Below are positions 1-7,553 of a DNA stretch of 64,000 nucleotides, piece by piece; positions within the stretch are counted from its first letter, which is position 1; each line of letters opens with the position of its first letter. Made by a program: the position numbers and the translations under genes. Source of the stretch: Waddliaceae bacterium (GTDB taxonomy: Bacteria; Chlamydiota; Chlamydiia; Chlamydiales; GCA-2709385). Below the pieces are notes generated by a model, which searched no databases, had not been told where the DNA came from, and saw nothing but the letters and a program-made list of their open reading frames with translations. Location of the stretch: NCBI GenBank assembly GCA_002709385.1, contig PAQS01000036.1:1-64000 (forward strand), written 5' to 3'.

Positions 1-409
1 AGCTCACTCTTTAGGAGCTGATGAAATTCTTATTTCGACAGATGCAAACGCAATGAATGCAGCTTCTAATCAATTTGATTTTCTACTCAATACCGTTCCT
101 GTTTCCCATGACTTAAACCCTTACATGCAACTACTAAAGCGAGATGCTACAATGGTCATTGTGGGTGCCATAGAACCTATTAAATCTCCAATCGTAGGCG
201 GTAACCTTGTTTTCGCGCGTAAAAGTATTGCTGGGTCTTTGATTGGTGGAATTAAAGAGACTCAAGAAATGCTAGATTTTTGTGGAAAACACAAGATCAT
301 TCCTGATGTTGAATTAATTAAAATGGATGAAATCAATACAGCTTACGAGCGCATGCTCAAAAACGATGTAAAATATAGATTTGTTATCGATATGGCTTCT
401 CTAAATTAA
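1..409 (+). CDS. Zinc-type alcohol dehydrogenase, C-terminal part (cut by window start)
   Basis: The reading frame is open from base 2, so the 5' part lies outside the window and about 135 residues are visible. They look like the end of the NAD(P)-binding domain and the C-terminal strand set of a medium-chain zinc dehydrogenase of the YahK/cinnamyl-alcohol type: an early SLGADE segment after the (missing) glycine-rich loop, a hydrophobic strand followed by GAIEP, and the final stretch YRFVIDMASLN. This family reduces or oxidises aldehydes and alcohols with NADP(H) in the cytoplasm. The substrate cannot be told because the zinc ligands are not in view. A strong hairpin terminator follows 9 bases after the stop. 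Family assignment is fairly sure, the exact subfamily is inferred. Confidence 0.75.
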   Translation, partial: AHSLGADEILISTDANAMNAASNQFDFLLNTVPVSHDLNPYMQLLKRDATMVIVGAIEPIKSPIVGGNLVFARKSIAGSLIGGIKETQEMLDFCGKHKIIPDVELIKMDEINTAYERMLKNDVKYRFVIDMASLN

Positions 410-417
410 TTGAGATG

Positions 418-448
418 GACCTCGTTGTTGATCAACGAGGTCTTATTT
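418..448 (+). terminator. Rho-independent terminator after the dehydrogenase
   Basis: A perfect 10-bp stem (418-427 with 433-442) with a 5-base loop is followed by TTATTT. The end of the converging Nudix gene lies inside it, so it may serve both strands. Confidence 0.8.
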
Positions 449-964
449 ATTTTTTACAAGCTCATTCATGATAATATGTTTTGTTTGTGAAGGAATTTCT
501 TTTAAAGCTTCTTTCATAAACGAAGGGACCAGGTTTATATACTCAAGCTGATCTAAAGGAAACCACTGGTAATAAAGAATTGTTTCTTCATTAGAAAACT
601 CTTCAGTTCCAACCCCTTTTTCTTCTTGGTAAATCAAAGCGTCTGGCTTGAAATGAATCAAATAATAGAAGGCCATTTCATGATAATTCGTATCTGTATA
701 TTCAAAATGATACATATTTTCTACGATCCACAAAAGACGTTCAATTTTAGGAGCTTCCCCTAATTCTTCTTCTATTTCTCTTCTAAGAGCTTCCTCAGAT
801 GACTCAAACATATGAGCGCGTCCTCCTGGTAAATACCAAAAGTCAAATCGAGGCTCTGTTAAGAGTAGAATTTTTCCTTCACGTAAAATAACTGCTGCCA
901 CGCGATAATTAAAACGTCCACAATTTGTTTTAAAAGAAGTATCTTGTTTTACTAATTTACTCAT
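443..964 (-). CDS. Nudix hydrolase
   Basis: A cytoplasmic Nudix (MutT-like) pyrophosphatase of 173 residues. The Nudix box Gx5Ex7REUxEExGU is complete: it begins GGRAHMFE and ends RREIEEELG. Enzymes of this type cleave nucleoside diphosphates linked to another moiety; the substrate is not predictable here. I chose the ATG at 964 because it overlaps the TGA of the upstream gene as ATGA, a classical coupled start. A longer in-frame start at 985 would lie inside the upstream gene and adds residues (MESENCF) outside the domain. The two genes therefore form an operon of two Nudix proteins. Confidence 0.85.
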   Translation of the reverse strand: MSKLVKQDTSFKTNCGRFNYRVAAVILREGKILLLTEPRFDFWYLPGGRAHMFESSEEALRREIEEELGEAPKIERLLWIVENMYHFEYTDTNYHEMAFYYLIHFKPDALIYQEEKGVGTEEFSNEETILYYQWFPLDQLEYINLVPSFMKEALKEIPSQTKHIIMNELVKNK

Positions 965-1965
965 GAAACAATTCTCGCTTTCCACTCAGATTCACCATGT
1001 GGTTCAAAATGGACAATTTCACAATTTCCTATTTTCCATGGGTGATTTTCAATATTCATATGATAACAGATAGCCCAATGAATACCTCCATGTGCCACTA
1101 TAAAAACAGGGTCTTCTTCTTTTAAAGATGACGCAAGTCCATGTAAGACTCGAGAAAGAAATTTTTGTACAGCGTTGCAAACTTGGTATCCACTCCCCTC
1201 TTCAAGCATCACCATATTTGTCCATACCTCAGCACAGCATTCACTAAAACGTTCATCATCATGACAATCTAGATTTGCAGTATCTAAAGCCAAATTTTTT
1301 GTCTCTTGAGCACGTTGAATAGGACTGCAAATTACTTTTTTAAAAGGGAGATTTTGAACAAGATTCCTCAAAGAAAGCGCTTGTTCTCTTCCTTTTTGAT
1401 TTAAAGGAAGGTCGTAGTTCACTCTCTTAATATGAGGATTTGCGTTTACATCAGTTTCACCGTGCCTTACAAAATAAAAGCTTTTTCGTGGAAGTACAGT
1501 TCCTACTTCCAATGCTAAAAAGTGATGGAAAGCTTCTTTTGCTCCTGAAATCAAAGGTAAATTAAAAGCTTCTCCCATGGAAAGCCAGCAATAGTCTTGA
1601 TGCTCATTTGATAAAAATATATCTGGCCTATCTTCTACTTCTTGTGAAAACATATGATAAACGAAGTCCATATGTGGATAGCGAATATAAAGAGTCCCAA
1701 CCTGATTCAATAAATTTTTATTTAATTGAAAACCCGTTTCTTCTACTACTTCTCTCATTACAGCAGATCTAGGGGATTCTTTCTCTTCTACTTTTCCTCC
1801 AGGTACACCCCAAGTATGTTCTTGCGCTGTCCCTTCAGCTCTATGCAAGAGAAGATATTTCTCTTTATGCCGAATATATGATGCAACCACTTCCACTTGA
1901 GGTGAAAAATCTTTTGATCGAATTCGATATACTTCAACTTGATAAGGAGTAGTTAAAATATTCAT
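961..1965 (-). CDS. Nudix hydrolase - histidine phosphatase fusion
   Basis: Two enzymes in one 334-residue chain. The first half is a Nudix domain with a complete box (GGKVEEKESP... to MREVVEETGF). The second half is a histidine phosphatase (phosphoglycerate-mutase-like) domain: the phospho-acceptor motif is VRHGETDVN, the supporting Arg lies in CSPIQRAQET, and the second catalytic His lies in VAHGGIHW. A natural reading is stepwise hydrolysis, the Nudix half releasing a monophosphate ester that the second half could dephosphorylate, but the substrate is unknown. The ATG at 1965 is preferred; a GTG three codons upstream is also in frame and neither has a clear ribosome site. It is coupled to the next Nudix gene by an ATGA overlap. 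Confidence 0.85.
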   Translation of the reverse strand: MNILTTPYQVEVYRIRSKDFSPQVEVVASYIRHKEKYLLLHRAEGTAQEHTWGVPGGKVEEKESPRSAVMREVVEETGFQLNKNLLNQVGTLYIRYPHMDFVYHMFSQEVEDRPDIFLSNEHQDYCWLSMGEAFNLPLISGAKEAFHHFLALEVGTVLPRKSFYFVRHGETDVNANPHIKRVNYDLPLNQKGREQALSLRNLVQNLPFKKVICSPIQRAQETKNLALDTANLDCHDDERFSECCAEVWTNMVMLEEGSGYQVCNAVQKFLSRVLHGLASSLKEEDPVFIVAHGGIHWAICYHMNIENHPWKIGNCEIVHFEPHGESEWKARIVS

Positions 1966-2127
1966 AAGAAACACAAATTAAAAAATAAGATAAATTATAC
2001 ATATAATTTCCAAAAATCCAAACATTTTAAATAAGATAGTTTTTTTATTTTTTTATAAAAATTTGTGACTAAATTGTTTATCCACGTTAGAATATTTGGT
2101 CTTATTAAACGAGGTTTTGGCTAGGCT

Positions 2128-3072
2128 ATGGGTAAAGGAATTTTCTTAGGTATTTTGGCAATGGCTTTTTTTGGGCTTGCGTTCGTTATGCCCTTATTCA
2201 CGCCTAGTTTTTCAGCGATCGAGATTGCAATCGGACGCTATACTGTATATGGTTTAATTTCGCTTTTTATTCTTCTGAGCTCTTCTTTTAAAGAAACTAA
2301 AGCAGTCTTTTTACAACATTGGCAATTTGCAACTGCCCTCGTTTTAAGTGGTTATATTGCTTACTATTTTTTAATCGTTTTAGGAATGCGCTATGCAGGA
2401 GCGAGTCTTGGAACTTTAGTGAATGGTGGCTTACTTCCTATTGCTGCCTCAATTTACGCTAATTTACGCTCTAAAGATTTTTCAATGCTTTCTTTGCTTC
2501 CTTCTTTATGTCTTGTCTTTTTTGGACTTGGTGTTGTGCATTGGGAAGATATTCGTTCGGCGAGTATTGAAGAGCTTGCGAACAGTTATTTTGGTATTGG
2601 CTTAGTCGTAGTTGCTGTATGTGGTTGGGCTTGGTTTTCTGTGCAAAATAGTTTTTTCTTAAAACAGCATAGACATGTCTCTCCCTCTGTATGGTCTTGT
2701 GTTCTTGGTTTGGTCTGCTTGTTGATCTGTATTGGAATATCTATTGCTGCGCTTTTATGGAATCCAGAATCTCTTCGTATATTGGATCTTGATACAAGTA
2801 CACACGAATTAAAGATGTTTCTCTTTACGAGCTTAGTTCTTGGTCTGGGGGGTAGTTGGATCACAACATTTCTGTGGAACAAAGCTTCTACGCTAATCCC
2901 CATGAGTGTTTTGGGACAGTTTATCGCTTTAGAAGGTGTATTTGGCTTAACTTATATTTTGTTATTCAATCAAGAATTTCCAAGTATATTTCAAATAATT
3001 GGAGTCTCATGCATTTTAGCTGGTTTATCTCTGAGCTTTCAACTAAAGCCTCAAAAAGAAGCTTTAGTTTGA
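2128..3072 (+). CDS. EamA/DMT-superfamily permease
   Basis: An integral inner-membrane protein of 314 residues with about ten hydrophobic helices, beginning GKGIFLGILAMAFFGLAFVM, and two similar halves typical of the drug/metabolite transporter superfamily (EamA). Members export or import small metabolites such as amino acids, nucleotide sugars or S-adenosylmethionine. Nothing in the sequence fixes the cargo. It is transcribed away from the Nudix operon across an AT-rich 160-base gap and stands alone, converging on the AMP nucleosidase gene. Confidence 0.8.
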   Translation: MGKGIFLGILAMAFFGLAFVMPLFTPSFSAIEIAIGRYTVYGLISLFILLSSSFKETKAVFLQHWQFATALVLSGYIAYYFLIVLGMRYAGASLGTLVNGGLLPIAASIYANLRSKDFSMLSLLPSLCLVFFGLGVVHWEDIRSASIEELANSYFGIGLVVVAVCGWAWFSVQNSFFLKQHRHVSPSVWSCVLGLVCLLICIGISIAALLWNPESLRILDLDTSTHELKMFLFTSLVLGLGGSWITTFLWNKASTLIPMSVLGQFIALEGVFGLTYILLFNQEFPSIFQIIGVSCILAGLSLSFQLKPQKEALV

Positions 3073-3092
3073 TAAGTATTTAAGCTTGAAAT

Positions 3093-3914
3093 CTACGCAA
3101 AAGAGGTAGAGCCTCCTGGACGACTTCGACGAGCTCCACGGGCTTTATGCTGTAACAATGCTTCAATGCGTCGTACTGTTAATAAACCAAGTTCGACATG
3201 TTCCTTTGTATGTTCTGCATAAACTCGATTAGAACTTTCTTTTGTCTTGATTCCATCAGGACGAAGAGGAAGATCTGATACTAAAAGAAGTGCTCCAAGC
3301 GGCAAACGATATTTATAGCTCGCTGCAAACAGAGTGGCACATTCCATTTCAACAGCTTGTGCCATAGATTGCTTCAGGCGATTTTTAAATTCTTCATTGA
3401 ATTCCCAAAAACGCTTATTTGTCGTATGAGTAATTCCAATATGATAAGGCATACGTTCATCATCTAGTACTTCGGTTACGGCTCTTTGTACTAAAAAATT
3501 TGCTAACGCAGGTACTTCTGCAGGAAAATAAAAATCAGAGGTCCCTTCTCCTCGAATAGCTGCCACTGGCATAAAATAGTCACCAACTTCATAGTGACGT
3601 CTTAAACCACCTGTCATCCCCAAAAGAAGGGCTGCTTTTAGAGGTAAAAATGAACAAAGATCGATGACAAGAGCTGCTGCAGGAGAACCAATTTTAAAAT
3701 CAAGTATCGATACATTTTCTTCAGGTAAATGAGCAACCTTAAACATAGAGCCTTCATGAATTTTAAGGCTTCTACTTTCTGCAAAATAGTCTACATACTT
3801 AGGAAAGTTAGTGAGCATCAAATAAGGTTGAAAATCTGTAACAGGACACCCTGCATATCTTTCTAAAGTGTCACGGGCGATTTGCTCTTCATGTGTATAT
3901 TCAGCTATCGACAT
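3093..3914 (-). CDS. amn: AMP nucleosidase (short form)
   Basis: Resembles the short, about 260-residue AMP nucleosidases of Bacteroidota, which split AMP into adenine and ribose 5-phosphate in the cytoplasm. The phosphorylase fold is visible: LLGMTGGLRRHYEVGD near residue 100, AAIRGEGTSDFYFP for ribose binding, TTNKRFWE, the VEMECATLF helix with the conserved Met-Glu pair, and LLLVSDLPLRPDG with the catalytic Asp. The N-terminal regulatory domain of the long E. coli form is absent. A GGAG sits five bases before the ATG. The C-terminus has a basic tail (RGARRSR). Last gene of a probable minus-strand group with two tiny proteins and the SNF transporter. AMP salvage makes sense beside an ATP-importing lifestyle, but that is inference. 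Confidence 0.85.
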   Translation of the reverse strand: MSIAEYTHEEQIARDTLERYAGCPVTDFQPYLMLTNFPKYVDYFAESRSLKIHEGSMFKVAHLPEENVSILDFKIGSPAAALVIDLCSFLPLKAALLLGMTGGLRRHYEVGDYFMPVAAIRGEGTSDFYFPAEVPALANFLVQRAVTEVLDDERMPYHIGITHTTNKRFWEFNEEFKNRLKQSMAQAVEMECATLFAASYKYRLPLGALLLVSDLPLRPDGIKTKESSNRVYAEHTKEHVELGLLTVRRIEALLQHKARGARRSRPGGSTSFA

Positions 3915-3940
3915 CAGTTCTCCAGTTTTTTATTTACAAA

Positions 3941-4141
3941 CTACTCTTCTCCCCACAAAGGACCAAAGGTTTTGGGCTTTGCTTTTTTCGCTGTAAAACG
4001 ATGCCCACAGCGTTTGCACTGAAGTTCTTTTACATATTCGCCTAAAAGAACTTCGTAGTCTTTACGACTTTCGATAATGTAACCACATTCACCACAACGA
4101 TGATAGTGTAGGGTAATTTTCCAGGTATGTTTTCCGCCCAT
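3941..4141 (-). CDS. Small zinc-ribbon protein
   Basis: A 66-residue protein with two CxxC knuckles (CGEC and CKRC), spaced as in a rubredoxin-like zinc ribbon, followed by a basic stretch FTAKKAKPK. Such ribbons bind one zinc and often contact nucleic acid or other proteins; the role here is unknown. I chose the ATG at 4141, seven bases after the preceding gene's stop. A longer in-frame start at 4183 would overlap that gene by 35 bases and is less likely. Twenty-six bases separate it from the AMP nucleosidase gene, so it is probably co-transcribed. Confidence 0.6.
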   Translation of the reverse strand: MGGKHTWKITLHYHRCGECGYIIESRKDYEVLLGEYVKELQCKRCGHRFTAKKAKPKTFGPLWGEE

Positions 4142-4148
4142 TCTACTC

Positions 4149-4349
4149 TTATTTCTTTCTGCTAAAAAAGTCGCATAATCCACTCAAAAACCCTTTCCGA
4201 TTGCTCTCTTTTGAAGGCTTTTCGTGGATTTTATCTTGCCAGCCAAAGGTTTCGTGCATTTCACAGCCTACGATCCCTTTTCCTGACTCAACTTGATTTT
4301 TTTTAAACTTACCATTCTTAGGGTAATCTTTATAATTCCTATCCCACAT
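4149..4349 (-). CDS. Small hypothetical protein
   Basis: A 66-residue, basic, hydrophilic protein that I do not recognise. It holds one HETFGWQDK segment and ends SGLCDFFSRKK. AGGAAC lies six bases before the ATG at 4349, which favours that start over an upstream ATG at 4373. No membrane segment or signal peptide is seen. It is placed between the SNF transporter and the zinc-ribbon gene on the same strand, with only seven bases to the latter, so it may be part of one transcript. It could be lineage-specific, but conservation has not been tested. Confidence 0.5.
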   Translation of the reverse strand: MWDRNYKDYPKNGKFKKNQVESGKGIVGCEMHETFGWQDKIHEKPSKESNRKGFLSGLCDFFSRKK

Positions 4350-4427
4350 GACACTGTTCCTGAGGAATTTCATCTAAACTTTTGTATAGCTATTAGATCA
4401 ATTTCTTTCCATGATTATTCATGGATT

Positions 4428-5771
4428 TCATGATGTAAACAAACCGAGTAAGATACAGATAATAGATACGGGTGCGAAGTACTTTACGATATAAATCCAC
4501 GCCTTACCTAAAATACCTAGTTCTGGGCACCCAGACTGGAGCTCTTTAAGAGCTTTCTCTGCACCCCAAACATGGGCAGTAAATAGACATAGACCAAGAC
4601 CACCAATCACCATTGACAAATTCCCCCAAACGAAATCCATCAACTCATAAAAACCTGTTTGATCTAAAAAAGAAAAATGCAGCTCTGTTAGGCCTTTGTG
4701 CGCTCCCACCGATAGTGCTGATGGTACACTAAATAATAAAGCAAGTCCGCCTAAAAACCATGTAGAACGGTTTCTAGACCATTTAGCTGTTTCCATAAGA
4801 AATACAACCGGAATCTCTAAAAGAGCAATACAAGTTGTTAAAGCTGCAAAGCTCAGAACAAGAAAAAACAAAGCCCCTAAAAGCCAACCTAAAGGCATTT
4901 CTAGAAAGATTTTTGGCATTATATTGTAAATAAGCCCAACACCTTGTCCTACTGGCTCATTAAATGCGAATAAAGCAGGAAAAATGATAAGGCCTGAAAT
5001 CACTGCAATAAGAGTATCAAACAAAGCAATATAGCCAGCTGAAGCTACAATATTATCATCTTTGGAAACATAACTTCCGTAAGTGACTAAAACAGCTTCT
5101 CCAACACAGAGAGAGAAAAATGCCTGACTAAGGGCATAAAGGAAGACTCTAGGTGTTATTTCAGAAAGATCTGGGTAAAGATAAAAGCGAACACCTTCCC
5201 AGCTATTTTCTAAAGTAAGAGAGCGAACAACCAGAATCAGTAGAAGAACTACTAGTAATGGCATTACTGCTTTACTGACTTTTTCAATTCCTTTACGAAG
5301 CCCTCTAAGAACGATCAAAATCACAGTCCCTAACATGAAAATGATGTAGGGAAATACTGAAAGAGGATCTGAAGCAAATTCACTAAGAGGTCGTACATCT
5401 GACCGCAGCATTTGAAGCACATAAGCAACAGTCCATCCTGCAGCAACCAAATAATATGTCAGAATAAAGAAAGCTGTAAACACCCCTAGCAAACCGGCCA
5501 AACGCCAAGAACTCCCTGGTCGGATTTTTTGAATAGCGGCTACAGGGTTGCTTTGTGTTGCACGCCCAATAGAAAACTCTACTAGCATTAAAGGTAGACC
5601 AATAGCAAGAACACATAAAATATAAATAAATACAAATGCGGCTCCACCATTGTCTGCTGTAATATAAGGAAATCGTTGAATATTACCTAAGCCTACTGCT
5701 GCCCCAGAAGTCGCTAATATAAATCCTAATTTTGATCCCCAACTTTCTCGCTTTTTCACTGACTGTGCCAC
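4428..5771 (-). CDS. Na+-dependent SNF-family transporter
   Basis: A neurotransmitter:sodium symporter (LeuT-like) of 447 residues in the inner membrane. The signature of helix 1 is intact near residues 10-35: RESWGSKLGFILATSGAAVG followed by LGNIQRFPY, which carries the sodium- and substrate-binding unwound segment. About 11-12 hydrophobic helices follow. Bacterial members import amino acids with sodium. The open frame reaches back to 5882, but the GTG at 5771 has AGGAAAG three bases before it and starts just ahead of the family's conserved beginning, so it is preferred. The sodium motive force would come from the Na+-NQR complex, one subunit of which is encoded nearby. Confidence 0.88.
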   Translation of the reverse strand: MAQSVKKRESWGSKLGFILATSGAAVGLGNIQRFPYITADNGGAAFVFIYILCVLAIGLPLMLVEFSIGRATQSNPVAAIQKIRPGSSWRLAGLLGVFTAFFILTYYLVAAGWTVAYVLQMLRSDVRPLSEFASDPLSVFPYIIFMLGTVILIVLRGLRKGIEKVSKAVMPLLVVLLLILVVRSLTLENSWEGVRFYLYPDLSEITPRVFLYALSQAFFSLCVGEAVLVTYGSYVSKDDNIVASAGYIALFDTLIAVISGLIIFPALFAFNEPVGQGVGLIYNIMPKIFLEMPLGWLLGALFFLVLSFAALTTCIALLEIPVVFLMETAKWSRNRSTWFLGGLALLFSVPSALSVGAHKGLTELHFSFLDQTGFYELMDFVWGNLSMVIGGLGLCLFTAHVWGAEKALKELQSGCPELGILGKAWIYIVKYFAPVSIICILLGLFTS

Positions 5772-5992
5772 AAACTTTCCTAACTCTCTAAAACAAACAA
5801 TAACAAGATATAAAATACTGCTGAAGTAATAGAATACCCTCTCCGGTAAGAAGCTGTAAAGTACTAGCCTACAATCACTCACCTAGATAGAGTTTAATGG
5901 TCTAACCAGATATAATTGTCAGACTAGACAAACACTGTCCCTTCTGGGTAGTAAAATCAAGAAAGTTGTTTTATCATCTTAAAGGAAACTCA

Positions 5993-6565
5993 ATGGCTAA
6001 GTATAACGCGAACCAATTTAAACAAGGCATCAAAGTTGAAGTAGAAGGCCAGCCATTCGAAATGATTGGTGTAGAATTTGTCAAACCTGGCAAAGGAGGA
6101 TCTTTCTATCGAACAAAACTTAAAAATTTACTTAATCAAAGAGTAATTGAACGTACTTTCAAATCAAATGATTCTGTTGAGTCTGCTGACGTTCTCGAAA
6201 CTTCAATGCGCCTTCTCTATACTGATAATGATGGAGCTGTGTTCATGGATGATAAAACTTTTGAACAAAGCACCGTATCTCACGAGGCCTTGGGAGAAAA
6301 TGCTTGTTGGCTAAAAGAAGATGTTCTCTACGATATCGTTTTTTACCAATCTCAAGCTATTGGCATCACTCCTCCAACTTTTATGGAACTAAAAATCACA
6401 CAAACAGATCCAGGTGAGCGAGGAAATACAGCATCAGGCCGCGTGCTTAAACCTGCTGAATTGGAAACTGGCGCAAAAGTTCAAATTCCAATTTTCGTAG
6501 ATGAAGGTGAGATCATTAAAGTAGATACTCGTACAGGAGAATATGTTGCTCGCGCAGGAAAATAA
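5993..6565 (+). CDS. efp: Translation elongation factor P
   Basis: EF-P of 190 residues, with KOW-like N-terminal domain and two OB-fold domains. It rescues ribosomes stalled at consecutive prolines. The loop that reaches the peptidyl transferase centre reads FVKPGKGGSF, with Lys34 at the position that EpmA beta-lysylates in gammaproteobacteria; the C-terminal signature is VDTRTGEYVARAGK. The ATG at 5993 follows AAAGGA and matches the normal N-terminus (MAKYNANQFKQG); an upstream ATG at 5966 is a read-through extension. The lysine ligase gene epmA overlaps its 3' end, and the matching aminomutase EpmB is encoded at 61.2 kb. Confidence 0.95.
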   Translation: MAKYNANQFKQGIKVEVEGQPFEMIGVEFVKPGKGGSFYRTKLKNLLNQRVIERTFKSNDSVESADVLETSMRLLYTDNDGAVFMDDKTFEQSTVSHEALGENACWLKEDVLYDIVFYQSQAIGITPPTFMELKITQTDPGERGNTASGRVLKPAELETGAKVQIPIFVDEGEIIKVDTRTGEYVARAGK

Positions 6566-7493
6566 GCGCATCTCTATTCTTAACGATCGGGCTAAGATGC
6601 TACGCCAAGCCCGATTGTTCTTCGAAGAACGAGGGGTAATAGAAGTTGATTGCCCCTTACTTTCCCCTCTTGCTTCAGTAGATGCCCATATCGATTTAAT
6701 TCCTGCAAAATATGCAGGAACAGAAACTTGTTATTTACATTCATCTCCTGAATACGGAATGAAACGTTTGCTTAGTGAAGGCATTGGTGATATTTATCAG
6801 CTTTCACATGTTTTCCGAGATGGAGAACTCGGTCGCTATCATAACCCTGAATTTATGATGGCCGAATGGTACAGAAAAGATATTTCGTTCGAAGAAATGA
6901 TTCAAGAAACAGCCGATTTCATACGATTATTTATAGGCGAAAAGCCCTTGAATATCATTTCGTATCGGGAAGCTCTTCTTACACATATTGGTATCGATTA
7001 TGTGAAAGCATCCATTCAAGAAATGCAAAACATATTATCAAACTATGATCCGTATTTAGATTTACCAAATGAACGAGATGATTTGCTCAATTTACTTTTA
7101 GGTTTATTTGTTGAACCAAAGTTGGGAAAAGATGGCCTAAGCGCTCTAGCTTACTACCCAGCCTCCCAAGCTGCTTTGGCAAAAACCAAAAATATTGATG
7201 ACGAATTTGTAGCTGAACGCTTTGAAATTTACTTTCAAGGGGTAGAACTAGCTAACGGTTATCATGAATTGCTTGATGTCAAAGAGCAAAAAAAACGTTT
7301 GAAAGAAGCTAATCTACAACGCGAAACAATGGGAAAAAACTCCTTACCTATTGATGATCGATTTTTGGAAGCATTAGAAAATGGACTTCCTGATTCTTGT
7401 GGGGTTGCCGTAGGATTTGATCGTCTTATGATGCTAAGACATCAGACTGAAGACTTAGCTAGTGTTGTGCCCTTTGCTTGGACAAAAGCATAA
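6543..7493 (+). CDS. epmA: EF-P--(R)-beta-lysine ligase EpmA (PoxA/GenX)
   Basis: A truncated class II lysyl-tRNA synthetase paralogue (316 residues) without an anticodon-binding domain. It activates beta-lysine and attaches it to EF-P Lys34. Motif 2 is clear (QLSHVFRDGELGRYHNPEF followed by MMAEWY) and motif 3 is GVAVGFDRLMML. The start at 6543 lies 23 bases inside efp and has an excellent AGGAGA two bases upstream, so the overlap looks genuine and implies coupled translation. The gene ends before a strong hairpin shared with nqrF. Confidence 0.93.
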   Translation: MLLAQENKRISILNDRAKMLRQARLFFEERGVIEVDCPLLSPLASVDAHIDLIPAKYAGTETCYLHSSPEYGMKRLLSEGIGDIYQLSHVFRDGELGRYHNPEFMMAEWYRKDISFEEMIQETADFIRLFIGEKPLNIISYREALLTHIGIDYVKASIQEMQNILSNYDPYLDLPNERDDLLNLLLGLFVEPKLGKDGLSALAYYPASQAALAKTKNIDDEFVAERFEIYFQGVELANGYHELLDVKEQKKRLKEANLQRETMGKNSLPIDDRFLEALENGLPDSCGVAVGFDRLMMLRHQTEDLASVVPFAWTKA

Positions 7494-7507
7494 AAGGCCT
7501 GGAGGTA

Positions 7508-7540
7508 AAAAAAGACCCGCTACAAATACCTTGTAGCGGG
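7508..7540. terminator. Bidirectional terminator between epmA and nqrF
   Basis: Perfect 10-bp stem 7516-7525/7531-7540 with a 5-base loop. The run of seven A at 7507-7513 becomes a T-run for minus-strand transcripts of nqrF; on the plus strand a weaker CTTTTT follows the stem after a short gap. Confidence 0.85.
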
Positions 7541-7553
7541 CCTGAAACTCTTT

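Noticed and set aside
961-985. Longer start of the first Nudix gene at 985
   Set aside because: It would begin inside the upstream coding sequence; the ATGA overlap at 964 is the normal coupled start and matches the domain boundary.
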